Below, piece after piece: positions 47,706 through 60,199 of a stretch of 64,000 nucleotides of DNA. The notes beneath the pieces are model-generated. The model had not been told where the DNA came from and made no database searches. It saw only the letters and a list, made by a program, of their open reading frames with translations. A program made the translations under genes and the position numbers. The stretch comes from Megalobrama amblycephala (Eukaryota; Chordata; Actinopteri; Cypriniformes; Xenocyprididae), in assembly GCF_018812025.1 (NCBI RefSeq), contig NC_063049.1, positions 20,644,909-20,708,908 on the forward strand, in the 5' to 3' direction. Each line of letters starts with the position of its first letter. The first letter of the stretch is position 1.

Positions 47706-49013
47706 TGTATTCTAAAAGAAAGTGAATATTCTAAAAGTATTTAGAATTATATTATCTACAGTACATCTGACTCTTTAGATATTTTTAGATCTCCCTTCAA
47801 TGTATTTTTTTAGTAGGTGACATTCTCAGTTCCAATGGCAATCAGTTTTGTTATAGTTTATTTGAAATAGTGAAATAGATCAGGAAAAAAAGAGTTTTCA
47901 TTTTGCGTCAATATAATTATAAAGCCGTAGTTCAGACAGTGCTTCCATGAAAGTCAGAAGAAAGTTGAGATGACCAGCACCCAAGCCCCCTGGCTCTGTC
48001 CACTATCCTGCATTGTCCTGGGGCAGGAGGGTGGTTCCCCTCCTCTGACCCTTTGGAGTTCTCCACACTAATAACTGCATTATACCTTCACACCGTGCAA
48101 ATGGGCCCTTTTGTTGGTCTGCTTAGGAGCTCGGGGGGTAAGGATGGGGGTGGGGGCCCCTCGGAGGGGGTTGCCAGGAGGATTTACTTTGTCATTTAAA
48201 GAAGGGGGGAAACTCAAAACACGGGGCTGAGGCTGGGCACTGCTCAGGAAGGCAGCAAGAGTCTTTTCTTTAGGCAGCATTGTTCGGATGGCTTTGTGGC
48301 TAGAATATATTATCATTTCAGGCTCTAAGGCCGATGGCTCTGTTGTATGAGAGATGATTTTGGGCCAAAGAGAGAGAGGAAGGGAAACAGTAGAGATTGC
48401 TTTAGAGAATCACTGACATGTATAGAAAAGTTTGGGTCACATGATCAGATGCCACTCATTGTATTTCCTTTTGTGCCTATCTTTGTTGCTAAATGCACTT
48501 TTAAAGTCTTTAACCAAGTTATTTGTGAGGAAGATAATTTGTAGTGCTTTCTCTTTTCTCTCTCTCTTTGTTCTTGGCCTGCCGCTCAGTTCAGGTGAAT
48601 CTATCACGATTAGCCGACCGTATGTTTTTAGCAGCTGGTTGAATGAGCACATCACTTCACATTGTCTTCACTTTCCAGTTCGCTTGAAAGATTTCTGCAG
48701 TGTCCACCAGAGTAAGTGCGTCTGGATGCGGTAGAGAACAAATATTAAAAGGTAAATCATTTGAAAAGTCATATAGAGACCTGAATATCATAGAGAATTT
48801 TGGATGCACTCCTGACTTGCAACCACCAAGAACACTCAACTACATAGAAATGCAGTAGAAACCATTACATTAGCAACTGTTGGATATCTCAAGAAGTTAT
48901 TTGTGCTCATTTTATTTTATTTTATTATTTTATTTTGTGTGTGTACGCTAATGTAGTGAGGTTGAGTCATATTAAATAACATTTTTAAATTGGAAATATA
49001 TATAGGCCTATAT
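47706..49013. other. Intergenic DNA
   Basis: 47935-48330 is GC-richer with G runs ('ggggggtaaggatgggggtg'), apparently unique and without a supported ORF. 48908-48945 is a (TTTTA)n run. Confidence 0.4.
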
Positions 49014-49899
49014 ATATATACTAGAGATGCACAGATGTATCGGCCAACAAGCTATTATTATTATTATTATTATCGGCCAACTAAAAGCTTTTATTATCAC
49101 TATCGTTTAAAATAGTAGATAATTAGGGCTGATTATATCCTGTCAATCACAAGGGTGCAGAAAAACATGTTCAGACTGCAACTCCTGTTTGTGTAGAAAA
49201 TCTCTCGTGTTGAATTTAGTTAATGCGACAATAACGTATTAACAGTTAAAAAATAGCGACGTTAAAGCAGGCTCTATATGACCCTATGAATTACCCATAG
49301 TTAAAGCCAGGGTTGGCAGGTCTTCGTTTCTTTTGTTTTGTTTTTTTGCTACATAAAACTTTATTTGTTGTGCCTCCCATCCAATAATCACAAAGAACTT
49401 TGTGCTTTGTTATTTCTGATAAGAAACAACGTCTCAGTTTTCAAATTTTGACCATTTTATCATGAAATTCAAACAATAAATGGCGTTTTGACCAAAGTTC
49501 CTTTAAGACAAGTCATTTCACTTGGCGGCCATCTTTGAAATGTCTCTTGGGCATTCAAGTGCAGCTCCTATTTCTTTGAATGGGGAAACATCAAATTCTC
49601 CAAAACTGTTTGTTAAGCTTTCAATTAAATTTCATATTTGAAATCAACAATGAAATCTGACAACCGTCTCATAAATTTTGTTTCTAAACGCTCGAATCAT
49701 GACAAAAATACTGTATGCACATATGCAGTCCTAAAGTGCGCATCCCTTGTGTCTCATTTCGGAGGCGCGTGTCTGACTGTTTCTATAGGAACCGGAGCTT
49801 CTAATGGCCGATGCAGTGACTCGTTGACTTTACCAATTGGTGATTGGCTTTTTCAGAAAAGTAAACTTTCATGCCTAAACATTTACAAAGAAAACATTC

Positions 49900-50320
49900 C
49901 AAATCTATCCAAAACATTTTGCTATAAATGCAGTTAAAAAATAAGTGCACAACATTTTCTTTCTCAGTCCCACAGAAATCACATTTAGTATCTAAATCAG
50001 TACGAAATCTAAGAAAAAGAGTTTAAACAGGGCTCACCAGAATATTTTAAAATGAACTTCTCACACCTTATTTGTTATGCAATATTTTTTAGGCAGCAAC
50101 CATGCATATTTCCAGTCAATGCATTCAAATTTAGAGCGGCAGTATGTTTAGAACATATTGGGCTGTATTCTGTTAGTAACTTCCTGATAAAGTAATTATT
50201 CCATCTTCTATCATTAATAGTAACTCTGTTAATTGCAACATCAGGTCTGAGACTCACAGTCTCCTTATTCACATTTCCTTTAAACAGACATTTTAATCCA
50301 GGTGGTATAGCATCAAACAC
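49900..50320 (-). pseudogene. L1 ORF2 C-terminal zinc-binding fragment
   Basis: FDAIPPGLKCLFKGN, then frame-broken to a region reading KCDFCGTEKENVVHLFFNC, with the Cys-Cys-His-Cys arrangement of the zf-RVT tail of fish L1 elements. Confidence 0.7.
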
Positions 50321-50340
50321 TATACAATATTCTTTAGGGA

Positions 50341-50401
50341 TTATACTTTACTTTATACTTTATTTGTCCCTGTTAAGGGAAAATTGTCTTGGGCAATACA
50401 G
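50341..50401 (-). mobile_element. 60-bp retroelement 3' tail inserted in L1
   Basis: On the minus strand it reads 'ttttcccttaacagggacaa' then ATAAAGTATAAAGTAAAGTA. This resembles the short 3' end and repeat tail of teleost RTE/Rex-type elements or their SINEs. It interrupts the L1 protein between YNIPIT and PKEY. Confidence 0.55.
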
Positions 50402-50538
50402 GTAATTGGAATATTATACCTTTGAAGAAATTCTGTGTAGGTATAAAGGTACCCATTTTCAAATATAATACCATTGTCTACCCATTTTTAAAAAAAACAA
50501 AGTTTTATGTTTAAACATTATATACTTGTTATTCCAAA

Positions 50539-51000
50539 TTATACATTTATTTGGAGAGAAATTATGCTTGTATATAGAGTAAACATCCATGAGAGTAGCA
50601 CCTGCTTATGAAAATTACTTAATCTGACTGGAATCTTACTTATTTCAAAGTTGCATTGCAACAGAAAAGCAACACCACCCATCTTTTCAAAGATTAGATT
50701 AGGAATTAAATACCAAATTTTATTTTTGTATTGAAAGTAGTGCCTGATCCATCTATTCTTTAAAATTGCATTTGATGTGCTGAAGTCAAGCACATTTAAA
50801 CCTCCATTACCAACCGAATAAGTTAAGGTACCTTTTTTAATGTAATGAGATCTATTTCTCCAAATGAAATTGTAAAGATTTTTATCTACTTCTTTAATGA
50901 TGTTATTAAGGACTTCTAATGAAATAGCAGGATACAGCAGATGAGATAAACATTCAGTTTTTGATAAAAGAATTCTACCATTTATTGACAAATCTCTCAT
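50539..51000 (-). pseudogene. L1 ORF2 fragment after the MITE
   Basis: Continues the L1 protein: RDLSINGRILLSKTECLSHL, the standard thumb-region block after the palm, then YNFIWRNRSHYIKKGTL and GGLNVLDF. It stops at about 50539 by frame break. Confidence 0.8.
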
Positions 51001-51001
51001 T

Positions 51002-51700
51002 TACAGAAGAGGATTGGGGCCAAGCAATAATAAAAAAAATAAAAACCATCTCGAGATTAAAGTTGTTAAATTTCGAGAAAAGGGTCGAGATAAAATGTTG
51101 AGAATAAATTTGAATTTGTTCTCATAATTTAACGACTTTTTTCTATTAATTTAACGACTTTTTTCTCTTAATTTAACGAATTTGTTCTCATAATTTAACG
51201 ACCTTTTTCTCGTACTTTAATGACTTTATTCTCAACATTTTATCTCGACTTTTTTTCTCGAAATTTAACGACTTTTTTCTCATAATTTAACGAATTTGTT
51301 CTCATAATTTAACGACTTTTTTCTCGTAATTTAACGACTTTTTTCTCTTAATTTAACGAATTTGTTCTCATAATTTAACGACTTTTTTCTCGTAATTTAA
51401 TGACTTTATTCTCAATATTTTATCTCGACTTTTTTTCGCGAAATTTAACGACTTTTTTCTCATAATTTAACAAATTTGTTCTCATAATCTAACAACTTTT
51501 TTTCTCGTAATTTAATGACTTCATTCTCAACATTTTATCTTGAGTTTTTTCTCGAAATTTTATGAGTTTTTTCTCGTAATTTAATGACTTCATTCTCAAC
51601 ATTTTATCTCGACTTTTTTCTCGAAATTTAACAACTTTAATCTCGAGATGGTTTTATTTTTTTATTATTGCTTGGCCCTAATCCTCTTCCGTACTCATTA
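51002..51700. mobile_element. MITE filled with a TTTCTCGTAATTTAACGACT tandem array, copy 1
   Basis: Ends ACAGAAGAGGATTGGGGCCA and (inverted) ACGGAAGAGGATTAGGGCCA, with TIRs of about 70 bp including 'ccatctcgagattaaagttg'. The interior consists of some 20 variants of a 20-26 bp unit, 'cgacttttttctcgtaattt'. The flanks share CTCATT. Inserted in the L1 coding sequence. Confidence 0.85.
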
Positions 51701-51774
51701 ATCATAAATTAAATCTATTTTGAACTTTTTGAACCACAGGTTGAAAATTAAGCTGACCCCTTTCCTTTTCAGCT

Positions 51775-52406
51775 TTACATATTTTGATTCCTATAAGTAA
51801 CAACATTCTTTACAGGGATGCCATTAATATCAAGAAGTTCACTATTCTTCAGAGAGAACAACTCACATTTGTTTAAATTTAATTTTAACCCTGAAATCAA
51901 TGAAAAGTCATTCAAACAATTAATCACATTTTTATTTTCTAATGAATCTCTAACAAATATTGTTGTATCGTCTGGTAATTGACAGCATTTTATTTCTCTT
52001 TCTAAAATCCTGATTCCGTGAAAATTATATTTGTTAATGTAAAGTGTCATTGTCTGGGTTAAAAGTAAAAATAAAAAAGTAGATATTGGGCATCCCTGCC
52101 TTATGCCTCTTTCTAAAAGAAATCTGGGGGTAGTGCCATTTGCAAGTTTTACTAAGCTATCACACCCATTATATAAAGTATAAATGGCCCTTTTAAAGAA
52201 ATCACCAAAGCCAAAAAAATCCAAAGTCTCAAACATAAATTTGTGGTTAACGGTGTTAAATGCTTTATAAAAATCTACAAAAAATATAAAACTTTCACTA
52301 TCAATATACTCATTATAATCAATTAAATCTTGGACCAAACAAATATTATTACTTAAATGTCTGCCCTTCATGCATCCTGATTGGCAATTATCTGTAATTT
52401 GCTCTA
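51775..52406 (-). pseudogene. L1 reverse transcriptase fragment, catalytic palm
   Basis: Reverse transcriptase region of a fish L1. Recognisable blocks: SGCMKGRHLSNNI, FFVDFYKAFNTVNH (first catalytic Asp), GIRQGCPIS, and LPDDTTIFV in place of the usual (F/Y)ADD box, so Ala is replaced by Pro beside the catalytic pair. GLKLNLNKCELF follows. The apparent Met at 52425 lies in host-element DNA, so it is not a true start. The frame is lost before the MITE. Confidence 0.85.
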
Positions 52407-53039
52407 AGCACTTTCTCCCATTCAAAACAATACGAGTGACGCTACTTGTGTTATTCTATAGTCTTTGGTTTTGACGCTCTTAGATGTGTTGTGACAGGTC
52501 ACTCTAGCACCACATTAATACAAGTTATATCTCAAAAAGCGTGCATGAACATCAAAAGGTATGTTGAAAGATACAGTACAACTTACCTGAATGTATCATG
52601 TCTCATGTAATCACTTAATCTATGTTTCAACCGTGGAAAGACGTCAATAAATCAGCTTGTGAACACATAATGTCACATTTACCACAGGAAAGTTATCCAA
52701 TGTTCACAGTTCCTTAGTTAGCTATATATAAAAAACAACACTAGAGAGGAGCTTATTTATTATTAATTATATGTTTGAATAAATTTGCCATGAAGACAAG
52801 TGCAACTTGTGTGCAACTGAGTTTTATACAAACATTTCAGTTTTTATTTGAGTGTAATTATTATATCTGAAAATAAATAGCAGCTGAATATGATACTTCT
52901 GTTGTTAATTGTAACCTCTAATATTATAATGTACTAAATGAGAGGGTTCCCTGGATAGTTTGCAGCAAAATCAAACTATCGGTATCGGCATCGGCAGAGA
53001 AGTGTAGTATCTATGCATCTCTAATATATACAATATATA

Positions 53040-54890
53040 TTTATATATTTTATCATTTTCTTTACCCCCCTCCTCCCAAATGTTGCAATAAACGACACAA
53101 ACTGATGTATGGTAAATCAAAACTGTTATGGTTTATGTTTCTGTATATAACTGATTTGAGACAATCCATGAAGACTGACATATATTCCACTTATTCATAT
53201 TTGTAAGTGTGTGTTTTTTTTTACCACTCTTTCTTGTTCATCAGTTTTACTGATATGGCTTTGTGACAGCGCTTGGTAGGTGCATTACCCATCCTAGCTG
53301 CCTGATGCAACCATCTGAAACAGAGCTCGTTTTCTGTGTCCTTTCAAGATATAATCACATCTCAATCAATGGAAAAGAATTATTCACATTGCTAAAGCCA
53401 CATGTGTATGCTTTAGCAAACACCTCAAAGAGCATCTGATGAAGTCTCCAGGAGTTTATCTCTCTCTCCTGGATAGAACAGGGCTCTCTGCTTTAGGAGA
53501 AAGGGGGAGGGAGAAAGAGTCATCAGAGAGAAAGAAAGACACAGAGATAAAGGGAATTAAGGGAGGAAGAGGGTGAAACAAAGGAAGAAAGGACAGATAA
53601 ACCATGGTGGGGACCATCATCTAGGATGCCCCCAGCAGGAGACTGACCCCCTTCCTTTCTTCCTTTCATTGGCCATATCCATCCATATCTCTATTACTCC
53701 TCCCTATCATTCCATCTTGGATGTCCTTCCTCCATCGTGTCCTCTAAACCTCACTCCATCCTGAAATTCTCTTCTTCTGCCTCATTTTGATGGCATCCTT
53801 CCTTCATACCCTGAGAATTGTCGGTGTGGGATCTGTCTCGCGTGCAAGGCCAGACGCTTCCTGTCCTCAAGGCTAGTAAGCTACGCCCATCATAAACCCT
53901 TCATGTCCTTTAACGAGTGCAGAAAGTAAGATAAAGTTAAGTCGCATCTTGGATTGCTGCTGCCGATGATGAGTATTTGCGGAGATATTTCAAAGAGGAC
54001 ATACAGCAGAAGCCACTATGTTGAAGCTTCTATTGTTCATTACAAATTTTATTATATATCCACTGTACATCTTGTCTTTGAATCATTCCTGTTTTGATGC
54101 TGTCTATGTAGTTTTGGCACTTTTACTTTCTAGAATTTTAGAGGCTTTGAAAACCATGTCAATGGGCAGCTTTCCAGAGGATTAGATGAGTAGAAACTGC
54201 ACTAATTGGCTGGAAGACAGACTGGTGTACTCATGTGCGCTAAAGATGCTCAGAGAATATGCAAGACTGGTATATCTGCTTATTTTGGTCTAAACATGAC
54301 CCATTTAACAGCATCTTAATTGTGTCACTGTATTCTTAGCATTTTCTCTGTTTCCCTCTAATGTGTGTCATTTTATGTTAAATGCCTGTCAGGGTTATGG
54401 CAGAGTCTCTAATCTCCTAATGACAGTGGAGTTGTGGGTAATGGCTTTACGGGCATATAACAGCGTCTGAAATAGCTGCTGTCTGTGGTGTCACTGATTG
54501 GCCTAAAACCCTTCAGCCCTCATTACCCCTTAAACCCGGCATTCCTAAACAAGAGATCCTCATCTTAGTTCTCTTACGTCACAGAAACCAGTGACCCTCC
54601 TCGGTCCACCAGTTCATTCCTCAGCTGAAAAGTTTCACTCTTTCACTCTCCTCCTTGAGTTGCCTATGGGGAGGGGACAGAAATACTGAATAGATCGGGA
54701 GAGGCTACTTTTGAATGGGTGTGCTTTGGTGGTATGTTAAAAAGTACAATGGTATTTACATCCCATTACTGCATCATTCAGGGCCATTAACAAGACAAGC
54801 CAGGCCACAAGGCCCCAGGCTGCAGAGAGAGAGAAAGAACAAAGGAAGAAAGGAGAAGATTTAGCAATCTTCAATCTTCAGCTTCTTACT
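53040..54890. other. Intergenic DNA
   Basis: No exon supported. 53480-53600 is purine-rich (gagaaagaaag) and 53640-53770 pyrimidine-rich (cttcctttc). Confidence 0.4.
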
Positions 54891-54892
54891 TA

Positions 54893-55240
54893 TCACCCAA
54901 AAAAATAACAATTCTGTCATCATTTACTCACCTTCATGTTTCAAACCCATAAGACTTTCTCTCTTCTGTGGAACACAAAAGATTAATTGAAGAATCTTCT
55001 GGTCACTCTCTTCAAAGTAATGTACGTGAATGAGGACTGGGGCTGTCGAGTTGAAAATGACGCTATAAATGTATAGTCCATATGCCTAGTGTGCTTTAAG
55101 TCACCTGAAGCCATACAATATATATGTGTGAGAAACAGGCTGAAATTTAAGTCATTATTCACAGAAAATCTTGATGTGTCATAGCTTGTGATATCTGATT
55201 TTTTTTTTTTTTTACAAATAAACAAATCATCCCCTTGGAA
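54893..55240. mobile_element. Truncated MITE 'CACCCAAAAAAATAACAATTC'
   Basis: It has the left-end style of the 9030 and 44487 elements ('tctgtcatcatttactcacc', 'cataagactttctctcttct'), but no right TIR is visible. Confidence 0.5.
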
Positions 55241-57800
55241 TTATAAGGTTCTATCTGACATTTTTGTCAAAATTGAGTTATTCACATATTCATATTCAAA
55301 AAGGTTCTGTCTACAAAGTCGAATGGAATGCTCGGAATGCAGACGGAACCTTATAATTCCAAGTGGACGAAATATTACAATGATAAAACAAATCGTTATT
55401 TTGAGTCAGATCTTTTCTGTGAATCAGTTGATGCAGTTCACAAAACCAGTCTGATTCATTTACGAACGGGGTTTACTGACTCAATCCTTAGGTCGCAGCA
55501 CATTTCAATGAAACAAGTTTAAGTACTTAAATTTCTAACTGAAACTGAAATAAAAATAAATTAAAGCTAAAGATTTATAAATTTTTACATTTCAAAATGA
55601 CTTAAAATTACTAACATTTAATTAAAAATAAATACTGAAAATATAAAAATAAAATTTTCAATTAAAAATATGAAAAAATACAATAAATAATGCAAAAATC
55701 ACTTAAACCATTATTTAATCAGATATTATTGTCATAATTATATAATAGGCATAAAATGCCATAAATCTTATTAGTTGCAACTAGCTTGCCTAATTTTAGT
55801 ATTTAAAAGTTTTTTTATTTTAAAAGTTTCTGTGGACTAAACCAGTCACACTTTGGAATGACATTCATTAATTATAAAAATGTTTACATAATATAGTGCT
55901 TAACAGATCCTTAGTGCATTTAAATAGAATATTTAAACTTTAATTTATATATTTTCATGGGCTATTATTATTTGAATGAACATGAACTAATAATATAATG
56001 TGTTGCAAATGACTTATTAATGCAAGCTTAAATGAAGTCTTCCCATGATTGTGTGTGTGTGTGTTATATGCTTCACAAAGGCCATCTATCTGGACAGGAG
56101 TGAGTTGTCAAAGAAATTAGTTTCCATACTCAACCTATTGTTAGCCTTTGTTTTCTTATAATTAATGACCAGCACATCAAGATGAGCTATCTAGAATGGT
56201 ATGTTTGCCTATATTTAATATCTGTCACCACTTATATGAGATGACTAATGGTCTGAATGATTGTAGCCAGTGCTGACTTTTATTGTCACTAAGGCGAGAG
56301 TTTGGATCATGTTCAGACCTCTCAACACTCAAACGTCTGAGAAATCTGATATCACCCCCTCTCAGGGACCTACTTCTTTTCTTTTGTCGCCCTTCTTTAT
56401 TTCATTTGACGGAAAAGCAGAGAAGACCCTCTCTCCCTCTCCCTCTTTTGTCCAGCATCTCTCTTTCAGCACTCTGTCTTCCTCTTTCTTTCCCTGGTCT
56501 TCAGAGTGGTAATGCATTCCTCCCCCTGGCCGTCCCACCTTGCGTGAGAAAAGCACAGTCCCACACAAAAACACAACTGTTCCCAAATTCATAAATATTA
56601 ATCAGTCAACACCCCTTTCTATTAAACTCAGAGACTGCTACTAAACTGGTAACTGGCAGCCACCCCTCCTTCTTTCACCCCTATTTTTCCTTCCTCTCTC
56701 TCTCTCTCTCTTTCTTTCTGTGAACAGGCTAGTGAGTGGTTGCCGTCTCCTCTCTGTGTCATGACCCAGGGGGGTTGTAAGGTCATAGGTTGCAGCACAG
56801 AGACTTTGACTCAATTGTGTAATGTTTCTTTGAAGGGAACAGTTTCTCTCTACCCTTTTCTCTCTTTTTTAAAAACTTATTTTGGAAAGTATTTAGATGC
56901 TGCTTCTCCATCAATAAAATTTTTCTCTCAAACATCCACTTTATATTGCAACAAGGAAGTAAGCTAGTTTTCTGTAAATGCGTGATACCTCAGATTCATT
57001 AGCCATAAATAACTAAAAGTAAACTAAACTAGTTGCAGTAAACTAAAACTGTGCGCTACAAATGTGTTCATGATTACAATATTAAATAAAAATAATATAA
57101 ATACCAGTTTGTAATATCAAGCAGCATCAATTTACAAATGGCTTAAAAAAAGCTTACAAATGGCTTAGCTTTAAAATATGGTAGATAAACTCTGGCTCTA
57201 AAAATATTTTGGAAGCTTTTGGTCACTTAGGCCCTTTTTACGTCTGGTATTAAGAAATGTTTTCGTCGATCAAAGTGGACAACGCTAAATACAGGTATAA
57301 ACGGAGTCTAAAACTTTTTGAGATGGCTGCTTTTGACCACTTCTAGAGGTAGTCAAAAACTCATTTGAACGTGTTCGAACAGCCTCAAAAGGCTGCCTAT
57401 GCTCTCCGCTCACTGACCTAATGCATAAACATTATGTGAAGAATGCTAGCCAGATGGGATTTAAACTTTGTCGCCTGAAAACGTAAGTTTGGTTTGAGGA
57501 CGAAAACATACCAAGCACAATGTTCTCTCACCATTCCTGATATCTAACACGGACTCACTGCGTTCTGCGTTCCGTGAGTTTCTCCAGGCATGTTCATATA
57601 TAAATTGTGCACGCTTATTTTGTCCATTAGATCGAAAGAAAAAAACCCATACATTTACCCACCCATAATGTTTTTTCTTAGAGCTAACTTTACTTTTCTA
57701 AGCCATTTTTTTCAATGACAAACTAGAATGAAAGTGATTACTAGTGGAAGTGTGAAGTCAGTTCCTCTCAGGTTCACACAGGTGTCGTTCTGAAAGAGTC
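55241..57800. other. Intergenic DNA with short repeats
   Basis: 55535-55690 matches the 'aaataaaaataaa' style repeat of 18005. 56695-56712 is (CT)n. 57231-57550 looks like part of a degraded TIR element ('aggccctttttacgtctgg'). No exon. Confidence 0.4.
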
Positions 57801-57817
57801 CAAATACATTTTCTTAA

Positions 57818-58745
57818 AGGTGCCATCGAATTGAAAATTGAATTTACCTTGGCATAGTTAAATAACAAGAGTTGAGTACATGGAAATGACATACAGTGAG
57901 TCTCAAACTCCATTGTTTCCTCCTTCTTATATAAATCTCATTTGTTTAAAAGACCTCAGAAGAACAGGCGAATCTCAATATAACACTGACTGTTACGTAA
58001 CATCATTAATATGTACGCCCCCAATATTTGCATATGCCAGCTCATGTTCAAGGCATTACACAAGGGCAGGCAGTATTATCATCTGGATCTGTGCACAGCT
58101 GAATCATCAGACTAGGTAAGCAAGCAAGGACAGTAGCGATGGAGCGATAATAACTGACATGATTCATGATATCATGATATTTTTAGTGATATTTGTAAAT
58201 TGTCTTTCTAAATGTTTCGTTAGCATTTTGCTAATGTACTTCTAAATGTGGTTAAAGTTACCATCGTTTCTTACTGTATTCATGGAGACAAGACTGTCAT
58301 TATTTTCATTTTTTAAACACTTGCAGTCTGTATAATTCATAAACACAACTTCATTCTTTATAAATCTCTCTAACAGTGTAGCATTAGCCGTTAGCCACGG
58401 AGCATAGCCTCAAACTCATTCAGAATCAAATGTAAACATCCAAATAAACACTGTACTTACGCAAGACATGCTGCATGACGAACACTTTGTAAAGATCCAT
58501 TTTGAGGGTTATATTAGCTGTGTGAACTGTGTTTATGCAGTGATAGAGTCGAGAGCTCGGGAGGGGGCGGAGAGCGCGAGCAATTAAAGGGCCACACACC
58601 CTGAATCGGCGCATTTCTAATTATGCCCCAAAATTAAAAAAAAAAAAAAATCTATGAGGTATTTTGAGCTGAAACTTCACAGACACATTCAGGGGACACC
58701 TTAGACTTATATTACATCTTGTAAAAAAAACGTTCGATGACACCT
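57818..58745. mobile_element. TTAA element 'AGGTGCCATCGAATTG', copy B
   Basis: 928 bp, TTAA on both sides (57814-57817, 58746-58749). Ends AGGTGCCATCGAA and, inverted, AGGTGTCATCGAAC. It is the uninterrupted relative of copy A at 39259-42857 and so defines that copy's empty sites. No ORF of interest. Confidence 0.85.
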
Positions 58746-58749
58746 TTAA

Positions 58750-59755
58750 TACAAATCTTAATTGGTTAGATATTTTCTTATATAACGCAAAGATATTTTT
58801 AGGTTTTGTTTAAGTGTACTACTTTTTCTTGTGCCCTCTGTATTTCTTCTATTTATTTGCAGTACTGTCTCTTTAAGATACACATCTTATCAGCAGTATT
58901 GGCCCACTTTTTATCCATTGTGAGATCAGCTATTGAAAAAGATGAAACTTCAGCCATTGCTGAAAGCCAAACACTTTTCTTTCAGGACCTCTGCTCCATC
59001 TAAGGTCCCATCAGGTTATCACAGAGGCCCCCGTGGCAGTTGATACCTGTTTCTATACAGCCCTTATCTGGAGCCCACCCTGCTGTGGTGAGCGTCCGTC
59101 TAGAGACACAAATTCCATTGCTGTACTCAGTGTGGCCGTACACGCTTCAGTGCGTCTGGTGAAGGCACATTCATGTGGTCTGAGCCTGAGAAACGGTGTG
59201 TGAACTTCTAAATGGAGGAGCCTGCTGGATCAGTGGTAGGAAAGTGGTGTCAGTTATATACCTGATGAAAGCTGTGCTTTTCTCATGGCTCCACTCAGAG
59301 CTGCTCTATCATCATACTTAATTACCCCAGCTCTTTTAACAAAGGTAATTGTTGATTAAACATCATGGTAGGCTAATGCTATTGTCTTATATCTTGTATA
59401 AAACAGAGGTTTTGGCTTGATAAATGTTCTGAAAATGAAGTTTATACTAGTATGTCAACTCTACTAGAAACATATTTTGTATTTTTAGCATCTTTAAACT
59501 GATTTTTGAGGTGGAACAGCAATGTGATGATATTACATTATGCATTTGTTGGATACTTGATTTGTTGGATCATGATTTTGACGTTGATACTTCCGTGTTT
59601 TACCAGTTGAGCTACAGGAACTCTATAACTCTATAAACAGTTTGTTTAGAAGACATTTAAGGGACTTGTTCATTTGGCTTCGCTTAAGAGTGGATTTTCA
59701 ATGTTCATTTCCTTGCTCATTAGATTCAATATGTCCACTGCAGCAGGTTTGACAG
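58750..59755. other. Intergenic DNA
   Basis: Mostly unique; no exon or RNA gene supported. Confidence 0.4.
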
Positions 59756-59756
59756 T

Positions 59757-60111
59757 ACACTACTGTTCAAAAGTTTGGGGTTGTGTTTTAATGCTCACAA
59801 AGGCTGCATTTATTTGACTAAAGATACAGTAAAATTGTGAAATATTATTACAATTTAAAATAACTGTTTTCTACTTTAATATATTTTAAAATATAATTTA
59901 TTCCTGTGCTGCAAAGCTGAATTTTCAGCATCATTACTCCAGTCTTCAGTGCCACATGATTCTTCAGAAATCCTTCTAATATTGATTTGGTGCTCAAGAA
60001 ACATTTCTTGTTATTTTTAATTGTGAAAACGTTATACTTTTGTGGAAACTGCGATACATTGTTTCTCAGGATTCTTTGATGAATAGAAAGTTCAAAAGTA
60101 CAGCATTTACT

Positions 60112-60112
<1 letters not shown>
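59757..60112 (+). repeat. 'ACTGTTCAAAAG' family copy ending in (TA)n
   Basis: Starts 'cactactgttcaaaagtttg' and follows the family to 'agttcaaaagtacagcattt', then is replaced by the (TA)n run. Confidence 0.7.

Positions 60113-60189
<77 letters not shown>
60113..60189. repeat. (TA)n microsatellite
   Basis: About 77 bp of uninterrupted TA, reading as IYIYIY in both strands. It is not coding. Confidence 0.95.
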
Positions 60190-60191
<2 letters not shown>

Positions 60192-60199
60192 TTATTCTT

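Larger units (their letters stand above)
49853..52406 (-). mobile_element. 5'-truncated L1 (LINE) retrotransposon
   Basis: Minus-strand LINE lacking its endonuclease and 5' half. It keeps the reverse transcriptase palm and thumb and a C-terminal zinc-binding part (KCDFCGTEKENVVHLFFNC). 5' truncation is normal for L1. Interrupted by a MITE (51002-51700) and a short retroelement tail (50341-50401). Confidence 0.85.
49493..52467. mobile_element. 'CAAAGTTCCTTTAAGAC' element, copy 2, split by L1
   Basis: Same family and orientation as 29571-30593. Flanked by GTTTTGAC on both sides (49485-49492, 52468-52475), an 8-bp duplication. Left part to about 49852, right part from about 52407. About 50 bp present in copy 1 is missing at the L1 junction. 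Confidence 0.8.
49022..53023. mobile_element. Outer hAT-like element hosting a nested stack
   Basis: Ends TAGAGATGCA...TGCATCTCTA, continuing into 'tatcggcc' and its partner 'ggtatcggcatcggc'. Flanked by ATATATAC on both sides (49014-49021, 53024-53031), though this is low-complexity. 4002 bp including everything inside. No transposase of its own. Confidence 0.7.

Noticed and set aside
51002..51700. CRISPR-like array of short repeats
   Set aside because: The units are contiguous variants without unique spacers, in a vertebrate genome, and sit between transposon TIRs.
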